From: JAJCYL01 sp040222875
GTDB lineage: Bacteria; Bacteroidota; Bacteroidia; Cytophagales; Cyclobacteriaceae
Assembly (NCBI GenBank): GCA_040222875.1
Contig: JAVKCG010000004.1
Span: 434,001-498,000, forward strand
DNA: 64,000 nt
Direction of reading: 5' to 3'
Part shown: positions 9,547 through 18,054 of the stretch, piece after piece
How the letters are laid out: each line of letters starts with the position of its first letter
Numbering within the stretch: the first letter of the stretch is position 1
The notes under the pieces: generated by a model
Seen by the model: only the letters and a program-made list of their open reading frames with translations
Databases searched by the model: none
Told to the model about the DNA's origin: nothing
Translations under genes and position numbers: made by a program

Positions 9547-9909
9547 CTAATAGGGCTCTGTGATGTAATCATTTGCATCAAAAAACTCAGATGCTAAAAC
9601 CATTAGAATGGCATCTTCGGAAAAGTTGAACATTGTATGCCAATCTTCAGGCTTTAAGATTAAACACTTATGGGGTTGATCCAATAAAAATGAAGTTTCG
9701 ACGCAGCCATTATTATTGTAAATGGTACAACTACCCTGAATGCAAATAGCAGCTTGAAACGTTTTGTGATGACGATGCCCCCCCCGTTCAGAATCGTCCA
9801 CACCATAGATATAAAAAATGCGCTTGACATCAAACGGTATTACTTTTTCAATAACTGTAAGGTTTCCACGGGTATCTGTAAAGGTTTTCAAATCAATGAG
9901 GTAAGCCAT
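9547..9909 (-). CDS. fdtA: dTDP-4-oxo-6-deoxyhexose 3,4-ketoisomerase (FdtA/QdtA, WxcM-like cupin)
   Basis: A 120-residue cupin, compared with about 135-140 for known FdtA/QdtA. DTRGNLTVIE near the start, then VKRIFYIYGV and RGGHRHHKTFQAAICIQG hold the conserved histidines of the active site. C-terminal PHKCLILKPEDWHTMFNFSE matches the family. It would convert dTDP-4-keto-6-deoxyglucose to the 3-keto isomer used by the neighbouring aminotransferase. Sequence alone does not decide between the galacto (Fuc3N) and gluco (Qui3N) product. The Arg-Gly-Gly codons before HRHH form a run of eight G on the coding strand (9778-9785), a possible slippage site. Confidence 0.87.
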   Translation of the reverse strand: MAYLIDLKTFTDTRGNLTVIEKVIPFDVKRIFYIYGVDDSERGGHRHHKTFQAAICIQGSCTIYNNNGCVETSFLLDQPHKCLILKPEDWHTMFNFSEDAILMVLASEFFDANDYITEPY

Positions 9910-10950
9910 CTATTTAACCAGTTGTTTTTTTTTGTAATAATTATACCCTTGATAGCTCTGCTTAAATTCAAAACCTAATATATATCGAGCCGCCATTTTT
10001 AGATGACTCCAATAAACAATCAAACACGAAATGAATCCTTTGGAGGGTTTTGAAGAGGTGCCGTTGATACCTAAAATGTTAAGGTTGGGTGATATGTTAC
10101 GCACTTCTTCAGCAATAGCTAATAAATGCTTTAAGTAAGGAGCATAAATGGTCTGAATGACATTCTTATTCAACTTGTACTTCCCTAACCAGAAAGCATC
10201 ATTCCTAAATATCTCGAATTTATGAAAGTGATAGAAAATTACCTCGAAATGTTTATTGGTCTTGATTTCCTTTCCAACGAGGGTGTGCTCTTCTTGTTCA
10301 AAAGCATATTGTTGGATGTTCCAAGGGGCTAACCCTCCGCCTAGATGTTTAAGTTCATGAACCACATCCGGCCATCTGAAAGGCCAATCATCTAAATATT
10401 TCTGATCGCCAAATTTGCCATCCTCTGGAGTTGCATAACACCAGTCAAGGCATGCTTCTCTCCACCATTTCAACACCTCCATGCCCCCACTGGTGTTTTT
10501 AAAAGTCATGAATTGGACACAATACTTACCACTTACAAGGTTTTGGTCATACTCGGGGGTGTATCGATGAGAAGTAATTAGTACTGATTTATCATCCATT
10601 TCATCCACCAAAACTTTCGGATCAGAAAAAAAGTAAAGGTCTGCATCTAAATAAGTGCAGTCTGGCAGATCAAAAGTCGTTATAGCATGATAAATCGTTG
10701 ATGGGGTACATGTCCAACAATATTCAGTAGCGGTTCTTTGCCTTTTAATTTCTAACAGTTCTTCCGATTCGAACTCTCGTAATGAGACTACGGTAAGATG
10801 TTTCTCAGGATTTTTCTTTAAAAAGTTATACACCTCATCGTCAAAGGCATAGACAAATAGATGGAAATTAATGCCAAGATTTTCCAATGATCTATAGAGG
10901 GTTAGCCCCTTGGCAAGGTAGTTTACATTAAAAAGGGTACAGAAGTTCAC
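9910..10950 (-). CDS. GT8-like glycosyltransferase (GT-A, DxD)
   Basis: A 346-residue protein with a GT-A pattern close to family 8 or other nucleotide-diphospho-sugar transferases. The N-terminus MNFCTLFNVNYLAKGLTLYR leads into a Rossmann-like half; TYLDADLYFFSDP holds the DxD metal site; GGMEVLKWWREACLDWC and the late HFHKFE follow the pattern of proteins annotated as hypothetical glycosyltransferases in glycan loci. The start is GTG 10948-10950, one base after the stop of the upstream methyltransferase gene. The sugar is unknown. Confidence 0.75.
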   Translation of the reverse strand: MNFCTLFNVNYLAKGLTLYRSLENLGINFHLFVYAFDDEVYNFLKKNPEKHLTVVSLREFESEELLEIKRQRTATEYCWTCTPSTIYHAITTFDLPDCTYLDADLYFFSDPKVLVDEMDDKSVLITSHRYTPEYDQNLVSGKYCVQFMTFKNTSGGMEVLKWWREACLDWCYATPEDGKFGDQKYLDDWPFRWPDVVHELKHLGGGLAPWNIQQYAFEQEEHTLVGKEIKTNKHFEVIFYHFHKFEIFRNDAFWLGKYKLNKNVIQTIYAPYLKHLLAIAEEVRNISPNLNILGINGTSSKPSKGFISCLIVYWSHLKMAARYILGFEFKQSYQGYNYYKKKQLVK

Positions 10951-10951
10951 T

Positions 10952-11779
10952 TTATTTTTTTAAAGCCTCGATGAAAAGTGAATCCGGTTTTCGAATTTCT
11001 TCCTGTTCAGAATCAAGATGAAAATTTTTCCATCCATTAATGAAGCTATCGAATGCTGATCGTTCAGAGACTTCAAAGAATCCTGAATCCGAAAGCAATT
11101 TCGAAAGAGAATATCTATCATACATCCACTGATGGATTTCCCCAGATAATCGAAATCGACCTATCTGCTCAAACTTTTCCAGCTCTCTGTTTTTGAAAAT
11201 CAATTTAACCCACCTTTTTAAAGACGAATAAGAAGTTTTTATATATGTTTCTGCTCCTAAATGAACATTATTTTTATTAGAGGTGAGAAGCTTCTTCCTA
11301 ATCGTCTTGCCCTCTACCCCTATTCTGGAGAATATGAAATCTTCATTAGTTAAAGATGCTTCTGAAAGATACTTGAGCATTTCGCCTCCTGGCTTGGATC
11401 TAACTGTCTGGTCATACATTTCTAACATCATCCACTGATAGTTCGCCCATATCTCTTCATTTTGGGGGTCTTGAAGTCCTTTATTCATAAATTCTAAATA
11501 ACCACGTACTATCCTTTCCAAGTCTGGAACTGCGATTCTAATTACCCCCTTGGGTTTAAGTACTCGTAAGCACTCTTGAATTAGTTTGAAGCCATCCTCC
11601 TTGGAGAAATGCTCCAAAACATGAGAATGATAAACCATATCAAACACACTATCCTCAAATGGGATTCCGTCTAGTAAATTATGAGCAACCACACCAGGAC
11701 CAGTGCTTACGAAGTCGATATTGGTCCAACCTTCATGAGAAACAAAGTGAGAACCGCAACCTAAATTCAAGTATTTCAT
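10952..11779 (-). CDS. SAM-dependent methyltransferase (Methyltransf_11 type)
   Basis: A 275-residue class I methyltransferase. MKYLNLGCGSHFVSHEGWTN is motif I with the glycine loop; FDMVYHSHVLEHF and ECLRVLKPKGVIRIAVPDLE are the post-motif strand and the family signature. This VLEHF/PDLE type is common in O-antigen and capsule loci. The start chosen is ATG 11777-11779, forming an ATGA overlap with the upstream stop, instead of TTG at 11804-11806, which would add nine residues before the conserved start. Likely role: O-methylation of a repeat-unit sugar or of the chain end. Confidence 0.83.
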   Translation of the reverse strand: MKYLNLGCGSHFVSHEGWTNIDFVSTGPGVVAHNLLDGIPFEDSVFDMVYHSHVLEHFSKEDGFKLIQECLRVLKPKGVIRIAVPDLERIVRGYLEFMNKGLQDPQNEEIWANYQWMMLEMYDQTVRSKPGGEMLKYLSEASLTNEDFIFSRIGVEGKTIRKKLLTSNKNNVHLGAETYIKTSYSSLKRWVKLIFKNRELEKFEQIGRFRLSGEIHQWMYDRYSLSKLLSDSGFFEVSERSAFDSFINGWKNFHLDSEQEEIRKPDSLFIEALKK

Positions 11780-12564
11780 TTCTTTCTTAGGATGACTCCA
11801 TTCCAAAAACCCATTTGATCATTTTGCAACTCAACTGGTGAAGTAAACCCATTATCAAATTTTGTAACTAATTGATAACCCTCAACCAAAAATTCATTTA
11901 AAACATTTTTATAATCAAGAAACCAGGAAGGATATGAGGCATCATATATCTCTTTAGGCACTTTTTGTACTGTTAATATTTCTTTATCATTCACGAATGC
12001 CGTCCTATCCAAAATAATATTTTTGATACCCAGTTTAGTGAATTGACAAATCCAGTCATATGGTTTTTCAAGATATTGTAATACACTCGATAATAACAAT
12101 ACATTAACGTTTTCTGAGATTAAACAATCCTCCATGGTTTCATAGAATTTTAACTCATTTGTTTGAAAATTCTCTTTCCCACATTTTACAAAATGAGCTT
12201 GCTCAACCACGGACCATTTTAGTAAAGCACAGCCATCTAAAAATGCCTTGTTTTGAAAATAGCTACTCCCTAAACTGCCCCCAAAATCTAAGACAGACAG
12301 TGATCCCTTGTTTTCAAGAGCTACTCTAAGGAGGGCTGACAAAACTGGCCAGCTATATTGAATCTCATCGAAAATGACACTATCTCTCTCATACACAGCC
12401 TCTCCATTTTTTACTTTTAATAAAGCGGCCTTACATTTTTCAAGAATTAGTGAGGAATCATAACCTGTACTATGATTTATAGCTTCTCCCCAAGAATCAA
12501 AGTCCCCTGACCAACATTGCTTTTCGCTTACAGTACTCCATATGTTTAGCAAGCGCCTAATCAC
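11776..12564 (-). CDS. Putative methyltransferase, TIGR04325/LIC12133 family
   Basis: A 262-residue protein. WSGDFDSWGEAINHSTGYDS near the start and SVLDFGGSLGSSYFQNKAFL (degenerate SAM glycine loop) near residue 95 match the pattern I know for the TIGR04325 family of putative methyltransferases in polysaccharide loci. LLLSSVLQYLEKPYDWI and IILDRTAF complete the core. The start is GTG 12562-12564, overlapping the upstream gene by 8 bp, and the 3' end overlaps the next methyltransferase by 4 bp. No reaction has been established for this family to my knowledge. Confidence 0.75.
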   Translation of the reverse strand: MIRRLLNIWSTVSEKQCWSGDFDSWGEAINHSTGYDSSLILEKCKAALLKVKNGEAVYERDSVIFDEIQYSWPVLSALLRVALENKGSLSVLDFGGSLGSSYFQNKAFLDGCALLKWSVVEQAHFVKCGKENFQTNELKFYETMEDCLISENVNVLLLSSVLQYLEKPYDWICQFTKLGIKNIILDRTAFVNDKEILTVQKVPKEIYDASYPSWFLDYKNVLNEFLVEGYQLVTKFDNGFTSPVELQNDQMGFWNGVILRKK

Positions 12565-13972
12565 TCTGTAGCAGATACTCTTTTAGTAGTTTGTTATATT
12601 TTAAAACCGCCTCGTTTTGCCGATCAACAGTTTCGACTTGTGATTTAAAAAAGGAATCTAAAATCTTTGTGACGCCTTCACTGCTATTGGCCGATAAAAA
12701 ACCTAGCTCTTCGTAATCCCTCATAAACGATTCCCTATTAGTAAGATTAACTGCAATTCCAATTTTACCCATTTTAAATACATCAAGTAAAGTTTGGGAG
12801 TATTCACTCAAAAAAACATCTCCTCTATCAAGATCGCACTTTAAGTCTTCTGTAGAAACCCTAAGGTTCTCTAGGTTGAGTTGATCAACAAATTCGAAAA
12901 TCCTTCTTAGTGAATTAGAGCCTTCATGCTCAGAGTGTTCCATGGTTGGATGAGGACGGATAATAAAATTCTTTTGAGGATAGCAATATGCTATGTTTGT
13001 GAAAGCTTCTATTAGGATATCCGTATCAGACCTGTTAATCAATGAACTCCAATCCCCTGCATGATTTAATATCAGTATCACCGTTTCAGGTTTTAAACCG
13101 ATTTCATCAATAACTGTAAAAAACTCAGGTTCAACAAATTCAGGGGGCGGGATCGTTGTTAGATTGAACTTTTTAAACCATTTATTATCAAACGGTGTTC
13201 TGGGTACAAAAGTGCATGACCTATCATAGGAGTCGAGATAACTCCTTGAGTAGTTTGACGGGTGAAAACCATCAATAAAAACCCTTAACTCTTTACTAAT
13301 TGCGTCATCTGAGGGTTGGTAATTGTGGATTGTTGTACACCTTATACCTTTTTCAGGTATTGCTGCTACTTTTTCAAGAATCGTTCCTTGTTTAAATCTA
13401 AGTCGATTTGGTTTTCCTATAAAGTAGTAGTGGTTTGATTTAGCATTTATTTGAAATATTTCATCAATGTAATTGCCATTGCTATTTGGAGTTATTGAGA
13501 ATTGGCGTTTGGCTCCATCAACTATTTTTCTAAGGAAGTTTTTTCTTTGATTTATTCTCTTTGATAAATTCACTCCTCCCTTTCTTGCCCATAGTTTTCC
13601 AGATATCCCCAACCCATCAACGTAGTATATCTTCTTGAATCCAACTCTCTTTATTTTAGAATAAACTTTTTCGTTCTTTAGATAAATGGACTTTTCTTGA
13701 AACTTTGTAACATAAGTTGACTTACTATACATAGCATTTAAGCAAGCCTCTGTTGATAACTTATCACACTCAATCAAATCTTCTTCTGACAAAAGGTCGG
13801 CAAATGTTATGAAATCACAACTATATCCGATTTTTTCCCTGATACGTTTCTTCTCGTAATCAAAAAGTTGATGTGTGGATATAAAGGAGAGGTCGGAGAC
13901 CTCTTTCTTTAAAACTTTAGATAGTACATCATTACTAAAGTTCTGATTGATCAAAATTAAAATCCGTTTCAA
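12557..13972 (-). CDS. Unknown GT-B-like protein, weakly CDP-glycerol transferase-like
   Basis: A 471-residue protein without a firmly recognised family. The C-terminal half looks like the donor domain of GT-B enzymes of the CDP-glycerol glycerophosphotransferase/capsule transferase kind: VILILNHAGDWSSL, then NFIIRPHPTMEHSEHEGS with the RPHP motif near residue 340, then DVFLSEYSQTLLDVFKMGK, where a surface-exposed Ser-Glu usually contacts the nucleotide. The N-terminal half has KIYYVDGLGISGKLWARKGG. The start is TTG 13970-13972 in a TTGA overlap with the upstream stop. It may transfer a sugar or a phosphate-linked group using the CMP-activated product of the genes upstream (inference). Confidence 0.55.
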   Translation of the reverse strand: MKRILILINQNFSNDVLSKVLKKEVSDLSFISTHQLFDYEKKRIREKIGYSCDFITFADLLSEEDLIECDKLSTEACLNAMYSKSTYVTKFQEKSIYLKNEKVYSKIKRVGFKKIYYVDGLGISGKLWARKGGVNLSKRINQRKNFLRKIVDGAKRQFSITPNSNGNYIDEIFQINAKSNHYYFIGKPNRLRFKQGTILEKVAAIPEKGIRCTTIHNYQPSDDAISKELRVFIDGFHPSNYSRSYLDSYDRSCTFVPRTPFDNKWFKKFNLTTIPPPEFVEPEFFTVIDEIGLKPETVILILNHAGDWSSLINRSDTDILIEAFTNIAYCYPQKNFIIRPHPTMEHSEHEGSNSLRRIFEFVDQLNLENLRVSTEDLKCDLDRGDVFLSEYSQTLLDVFKMGKIGIAVNLTNRESFMRDYEELGFLSANSSEGVTKILDSFFKSQVETVDRQNEAVLKYNKLLKEYLLQSD

Positions 13973-15141
13973 TCTAGAATTGACTTTAGACTTTCTACTC
14001 GTGACATTATTTTTTTTCCAAAGCCAGAATAGTCATTCAAAAGAGCCATAGCTTCATGCCATGACAACTTGAGTAATTCCAAAAGTTCTTCACCTTCAAA
14101 CCCTCGTTCACTTCGCCATATAGTGAACGATTGGGCATCTTGAATACCAGGAGAAGTTTTAATTGAAATTTCTGGAGAGCTTTTTTCTATTGCAGAAAGG
14201 ATATCAGAACTAATTATTTGAAGCCAAAGGGCCTTTTGTTCAATGCTCAATTCGAGTAATTCTTGCTCTATTCTATCAACTTTATTGATAAAACCTAATG
14301 CTCTAAATTCCTGCATCCACGCCAAAAAAGAATGAACCGGGTAAAACTTATAGTGAGATGGTGCTAACTCACCAGATGGTAAGAACCCAATTTCTGAAGA
14401 AATTTCCTTTAAAAATCTTCTCTCGATATCTTCGCTTTCAGCGATTAACCATTGCCCTTCCCTTTCATTTCCATCTGGTATAAAAAATGTGCTTTCTCCA
14501 TCACGCCAAGAAAATGTTATGGCTCTATTTTCATCAATTAATTTATTCCATCTGTTAGATCGATAATGATGAACTGAATCTAAATATGCTTTTGTTACTC
14601 CTGAATTTATCGGTATGCAATTAATGTTAGTTTTAAGTGTTCCATTTATCTCATAAGGCACGTCGGGTAGTCGCTTTTTTATCTCCTCATTATATCTATT
14701 TGCATTGATAAAAACCCCTTCTACTCCATAACTTGACAGTTTAGATAACTGACTTCCCGTTATCATGAATTCAGGCGGCAGATAATAGGGGGTGAAGCTT
14801 TTAAATGTCTGTTTTATTAGTTTAAATCCAGTTTCAATATTCATTTCAAATCCAGCGTCAGATCTAATCAATGAAATATCATGTGCATACGGCCTTAATA
14901 TTATTTCAAATATTGATTGATATTGATTGATCAAATGAATGCTTTCTGGGTTAAATGACAGCATATCACTTAGTGTGGCTCCTGTTATCCCAAGAGTTAT
15001 CTTTTTACCATTATCGACATATAATTTCAACCAGTTGTAGAGAGTACTGTTTTTACCACCTTGGAGGTATGCAATCCATGTTTGGGATGGCAAGCAAGAA
15101 GCATCCCCATTTAAATTGACAATGTCAACTACTTGCTTCAT
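13969..15141 (-). CDS. Possible GH57/polysaccharide-deacetylase-like barrel protein
   Basis: A 390-residue protein with no sure family. TLGITGATLSDML, EIILRPYAHDISLIRSDAGF and YLPPEFMITGSQLSKLSSYG followed by VEGVFI give the order of strands, the 'rPyaHd' stretch and the 'PPE...L...G..gvf' block seen in the (beta/alpha)7 barrels of GH57 and NodB-type deacetylases. TFSWRDGEST comes later. It starts at ATG 15139-15141 and overlaps the dehydrogenase gene by 17 bp. No signal peptide is visible, so it probably acts in the cytoplasm on an activated sugar or lipid-linked intermediate. Another member of the same barrel superfamily is equally possible. Confidence 0.45.
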   Translation of the reverse strand: MKQVVDIVNLNGDASCLPSQTWIAYLQGGKNSTLYNWLKLYVDNGKKITLGITGATLSDMLSFNPESIHLINQYQSIFEIILRPYAHDISLIRSDAGFEMNIETGFKLIKQTFKSFTPYYLPPEFMITGSQLSKLSSYGVEGVFINANRYNEEIKKRLPDVPYEINGTLKTNINCIPINSGVTKAYLDSVHHYRSNRWNKLIDENRAITFSWRDGESTFFIPDGNEREGQWLIAESEDIERRFLKEISSEIGFLPSGELAPSHYKFYPVHSFLAWMQEFRALGFINKVDRIEQELLELSIEQKALWLQIISSDILSAIEKSSPEISIKTSPGIQDAQSFTIWRSERGFEGEELLELLKLSWHEAMALLNDYSGFGKKIMSRVESLKSILD

Positions 15142-16174
15142 TTTTTAGGGATAGAGCAAAGTCTTCATTAATTGAAATAAACTCCTTAAACTTTAAATCC
15201 TCAATAGGAATGCCCTCTTGTGAGCGTACCTTTAAAGATTTTTTCTCTGGGTCACCTGGGATCATTACGCTATCGTTTCCGGTATTCGGTAAGCTTCTGA
15301 TTTGATCGGCCATATCTTGAAGCCTCTCCTTAAAAACCTGAACACTAACAAAACTGCTGATGTTTATTGCAATGAAAAAATGGCCGATTTTTCTCTTGGC
15401 TAGGATTGGTGAGGTGAACATTGGCAAAATATCTCGGCTGATGGGTCCAGAGGCTAAAAGGCTACACAGAATGTCCACAATCATTCCTAATCCAAAACCT
15501 TTATAAAGTCCAGTTGGGTTTAAACTCTTCGCAAGATGAGGATCAGTCACGGGGATACCACTCTCATCACAAGCCCAACCAAGGGGTAACTTTAAACCCT
15601 CTTGCTGATAGTTCTTCACTTTATTCCATGATACTATTGAAGTGGCCATATCTAATATAAAAGGCTGTTCATTCTTCATTGGTGCTGCCATGCAGATTGG
15701 ATTTGTTCCGAAATATGCTGACTTTGAATTGTGAGCCTTTACCAAAGCATCAGCATTCGTAAAAGCGAAGGTTATTAAATTTTTAGAAGCACCGAACAAA
15801 CTAAAATAGGCTGCTGCACCAAAATGTGTAGAATTCTTAACCCCGACTGCACCAATTCCTGTTGAGTTAGCCATTTCAATACATTTTTCGACAGCTACTA
15901 TACCAGCATGATGCCCTATAGCATGGTCAGCATCTAAAGTGGCCGCAGCCTCCTTGTCTTGACTAATTTTAAAATCAGGATTTTGTGATATTCTACCACT
16001 TTGAATCGCTCTGCAATAATGAGGAAATAAGTTTATACCATGCGAATCAACACCACGAAGTGAAGTTTGAATCATTGAATTAACTGCATGGTCAGTTGAA
16101 ATAGCATTGAGGCCTAACTCAAGAAATGTAGATTTCATCGAATCAGAAAATAAAGTGTGATCAAGTAAAATCAT
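15125..16174 (-). CDS. Ldh family (malate/L-lactate/ureidoglycolate-type) NAD(P)-dependent oxidoreductase
   Basis: A 349-residue member of the MDH2/LDH2 family, normal length. RGVDSHGINLFPHYCRAIQS is the diagnostic N-terminal block with the catalytic His. DADHAIGHHAGIVAVEKCIE, GAVGVKNSTHFGAAAYFSLF, NPICMAAP and GLYKGFGLGMIVDILCSLL follow the family order. These enzymes interconvert 2-hydroxy and 2-keto acids. It overlaps the sugar dehydrogenase gene by 4 bp and lies two genes from the cytidylyltransferase, which suggests it reduces or oxidises a keto-acid sugar (inference). Confidence 0.85.
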   Translation of the reverse strand: MILLDHTLFSDSMKSTFLELGLNAISTDHAVNSMIQTSLRGVDSHGINLFPHYCRAIQSGRISQNPDFKISQDKEAAATLDADHAIGHHAGIVAVEKCIEMANSTGIGAVGVKNSTHFGAAAYFSLFGASKNLITFAFTNADALVKAHNSKSAYFGTNPICMAAPMKNEQPFILDMATSIVSWNKVKNYQQEGLKLPLGWACDESGIPVTDPHLAKSLNPTGLYKGFGLGMIVDILCSLLASGPISRDILPMFTSPILAKRKIGHFFIAINISSFVSVQVFKERLQDMADQIRSLPNTGNDSVMIPGDPEKKSLKVRSQEGIPIEDLKFKEFISINEDFALSLKNEASS

Positions 16175-17334
16175 ATGTCAGTATCTATATTTATCCAAGC
16201 TGAATGACTTGAGAGGCTGTATCCAACGGCCTCCGTTACTCGTACTGAGACTAAAGATTCTTTAAAAGATGGTCTTATATTAGTCAGGTCAGATGGGCTA
16301 GTTGATCCATTTTTTATGTTTAATACATCATTCAAAAAAGTAAAAATGCTCCTATGCCCATAACCACAGAAATCTAATTGTCCGTTAGAATTTAGAAGGT
16401 ACTCTGAGAAATATGGATTTATTTGCTGAACGCCGTCCCTGCTTGATACAAACTCAACACCTCTGTTTTTCTGATCACATTCTACTCTTCCCTCTGTACC
16501 AATAATTTTAAATTTTTGATCTGACATAGCACTTGTTTTAACTGGATCAATCCAATTAGTATTAAAGGATGAAGCAAATTGGTGTCTATTGGTACCTTGC
16601 CAAACAATCGAAACCTGAATTGAGTCATAGGTATCAATGCCCTGATTCTTAAGTTGATCTTTATTCCCCCATGCCGTTAACCTCACCGGTTTATACCCAG
16701 TAATAAAGTATATAAGGTCAACATAATGGACACCTAAATATTGAAAAATATTCGTCTGTTTGGCCCAATCTTTAAAAACTGAAGTGGGGATACTAATTTT
16801 CTGACTGTAATCGATTGTTATATAGGATATATTGCCGATTAAACCTTCACAGATTTGCTTCTTCACATAAAGATTGGCTTCGTCAAACCTTTTGTGAAAT
16901 TCTATTGCTCCATACACATTATTTTTAGCACAACTATCTATTAGTTTTTCTGCTTCAGAACAAGTAGGAGTAAATGGTTTTACCACAAGAGTGTGAATAC
17001 CTTCGTTTATGGTGATGTTCGTATATGTGTAATGAAGGTTATCTGGTATTGCAATTATTGCTAAGTCAAAACTTTTCTCAATACATAATAGTTGGCAGTC
17101 ATTTTCGCTATTTATTATCCGGCAAGATACTTCTAAGGCAGTTTTCAATTTACTGTTAATCCGATCCCTAGCAAATGCCACCTCCTGGGCAGACATTTCT
17201 GACCGACAAGCAACAACGACCTCATCTATTGGAATTGTCTTTGATGATTGTGCTAGGGACGAAAGAACCGTACCCACTCCACTATTCTTCCTTCCGGTAA
17301 CATACATACCGGAACCGATAATTAGTATATTCAT
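16171..17334 (-). CDS. Gfo/Idh/MocA family oxidoreductase
   Basis: A 387-residue dehydrogenase. MNILIIGSGMYVTGRKNSG is the Rossmann NAD(P) site, with a longer loop than usual. DLAIIAIPDNLHYTYT and LVVKPFTPTCSEAEKLI correspond to the strand and the E/V-K-P motif with the catalytic lysine, and EFHKRFDEANLYVKKQI starts the C-terminal substrate domain, which has QYLGVHYVDLIYFITG. It overlaps its neighbours on both sides by 4 bp. With the Ldh-type enzyme and the cytidylyltransferase it forms a tight three-gene module likely to make and activate one unusual sugar acid. Confidence 0.87.
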   Translation of the reverse strand: MNILIIGSGMYVTGRKNSGVGTVLSSLAQSSKTIPIDEVVVACRSEMSAQEVAFARDRINSKLKTALEVSCRIINSENDCQLLCIEKSFDLAIIAIPDNLHYTYTNITINEGIHTLVVKPFTPTCSEAEKLIDSCAKNNVYGAIEFHKRFDEANLYVKKQICEGLIGNISYITIDYSQKISIPTSVFKDWAKQTNIFQYLGVHYVDLIYFITGYKPVRLTAWGNKDQLKNQGIDTYDSIQVSIVWQGTNRHQFASSFNTNWIDPVKTSAMSDQKFKIIGTEGRVECDQKNRGVEFVSSRDGVQQINPYFSEYLLNSNGQLDFCGYGHRSIFTFLNDVLNIKNGSTSPSDLTNIRPSFKESLVSVRVTEAVGYSLSSHSAWINIDTDI

Positions 17335-18035
17335 TTTAAGGTTTCAAAGAAGCGCCTGGCATATTCCAAATCTGCCAAACTGTCTATATCCATAACTTCT
17401 TTACTGTTCATATAATACGGCAGTATTTTATCCCCTGTCATTGATTTTTTCTGGATAATTGTTTCAGTCTTAGCTACATCAATTACACAGTTATAATAAT
17501 AAATCAATGGTAAGTCCTGTCGTCGTAAAAGATAGGGCTCCGAATGCCGGTGCTTCATTATGGGATCAAGAAATCCATCTGCTGAAATATCAAACATTCT
17601 ATAAGGATGCTTCTCAGGCTCAGAAACCGATCTTATTGAATCGGCAGTTGGTTCCTCAATCAACTTCTGAATAGCTTCATCTATCCATTGAGACCTCCGA
17701 TATGGTGCCGTCGGGCGCAGGTGAACCACGTAATCAGGGATGTAGTTTTCATTATCATTCAAGAAATTCAGTGCATGCTCGAATACTGGCCAATCCAAAA
17801 TATGATCTTCGGCTAGTTTATCAGGGCGTTTAAAGGGCACCTCGGCCCCTAACTCTTTTGAGATATCTAATATTTCCTGGTCCTCTGAGGAGACAATTAT
17901 CCTGTTGACCATAGTAGCCTCCAATGCATGCTTAATAGAATAGTAAATAAGGGGATAATCATTAATTTCTTGAAGGTTCTTTCTGTGTACACCCTTCGAC
18001 CCTCCTCTGGCCGGTATAATTGCTAGAGTTTCTAT
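17331..18035 (-). CDS. NeuA-like acylneuraminate cytidylyltransferase with a non-standard (ATA) start
   Basis: A CMP-sugar synthase of about 234 residues, the usual size. It transfers CMP from CTP to a sugar acid. The P-loop block LAIIPARGGSKGVHRKNL, HLRPTAPYRR and the C-terminal DIDSLADLEYARRFF are clear. The frame holding LAIIPARGG extends upstream of the first ATG (17924) to about 18041, where a TAA closes it, but that stretch has no ATG, GTG or TTG. The codon matching the family's initiator Met (IETLAII against the usual MKTLAII) is ATA at 18033-18035. Starting at ATG 17924 would delete the whole CTP-binding loop. The upstream methyltransferase stop is 19 bp away, as expected for a start here. 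Confidence 0.8.
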   Translation of the reverse strand: METLAIIPARGGSKGVHRKNLQEINDYPLIYYSIKHALEATMVNRIIVSSEDQEILDISKELGAEVPFKRPDKLAEDHILDWPVFEHALNFLNDNENYIPDYVVHLRPTAPYRRSQWIDEAIQKLIEEPTADSIRSVSEPEKHPYRMFDISADGFLDPIMKHRHSEPYLLRRQDLPLIYYYNCVIDVAKTETIIQKKSMTGDKILPYYMNSKEVMDIDSLADLEYARRFFETLK

Positions 18036-18054
18036 GATATTTTAAGGTTTAATT

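Noticed and set aside
14920..14940. Short direct repeat ATTGATTGAT in the barrel-protein gene
   Set aside because: Two copies only, inside a coding region, with no sign of a mobile element or variable tract.
17331..17924. Short version of the cytidylyltransferase starting at ATG 17924
   Set aside because: It would remove the conserved PARGGSKG nucleotide-binding loop, which is present and in frame just upstream.
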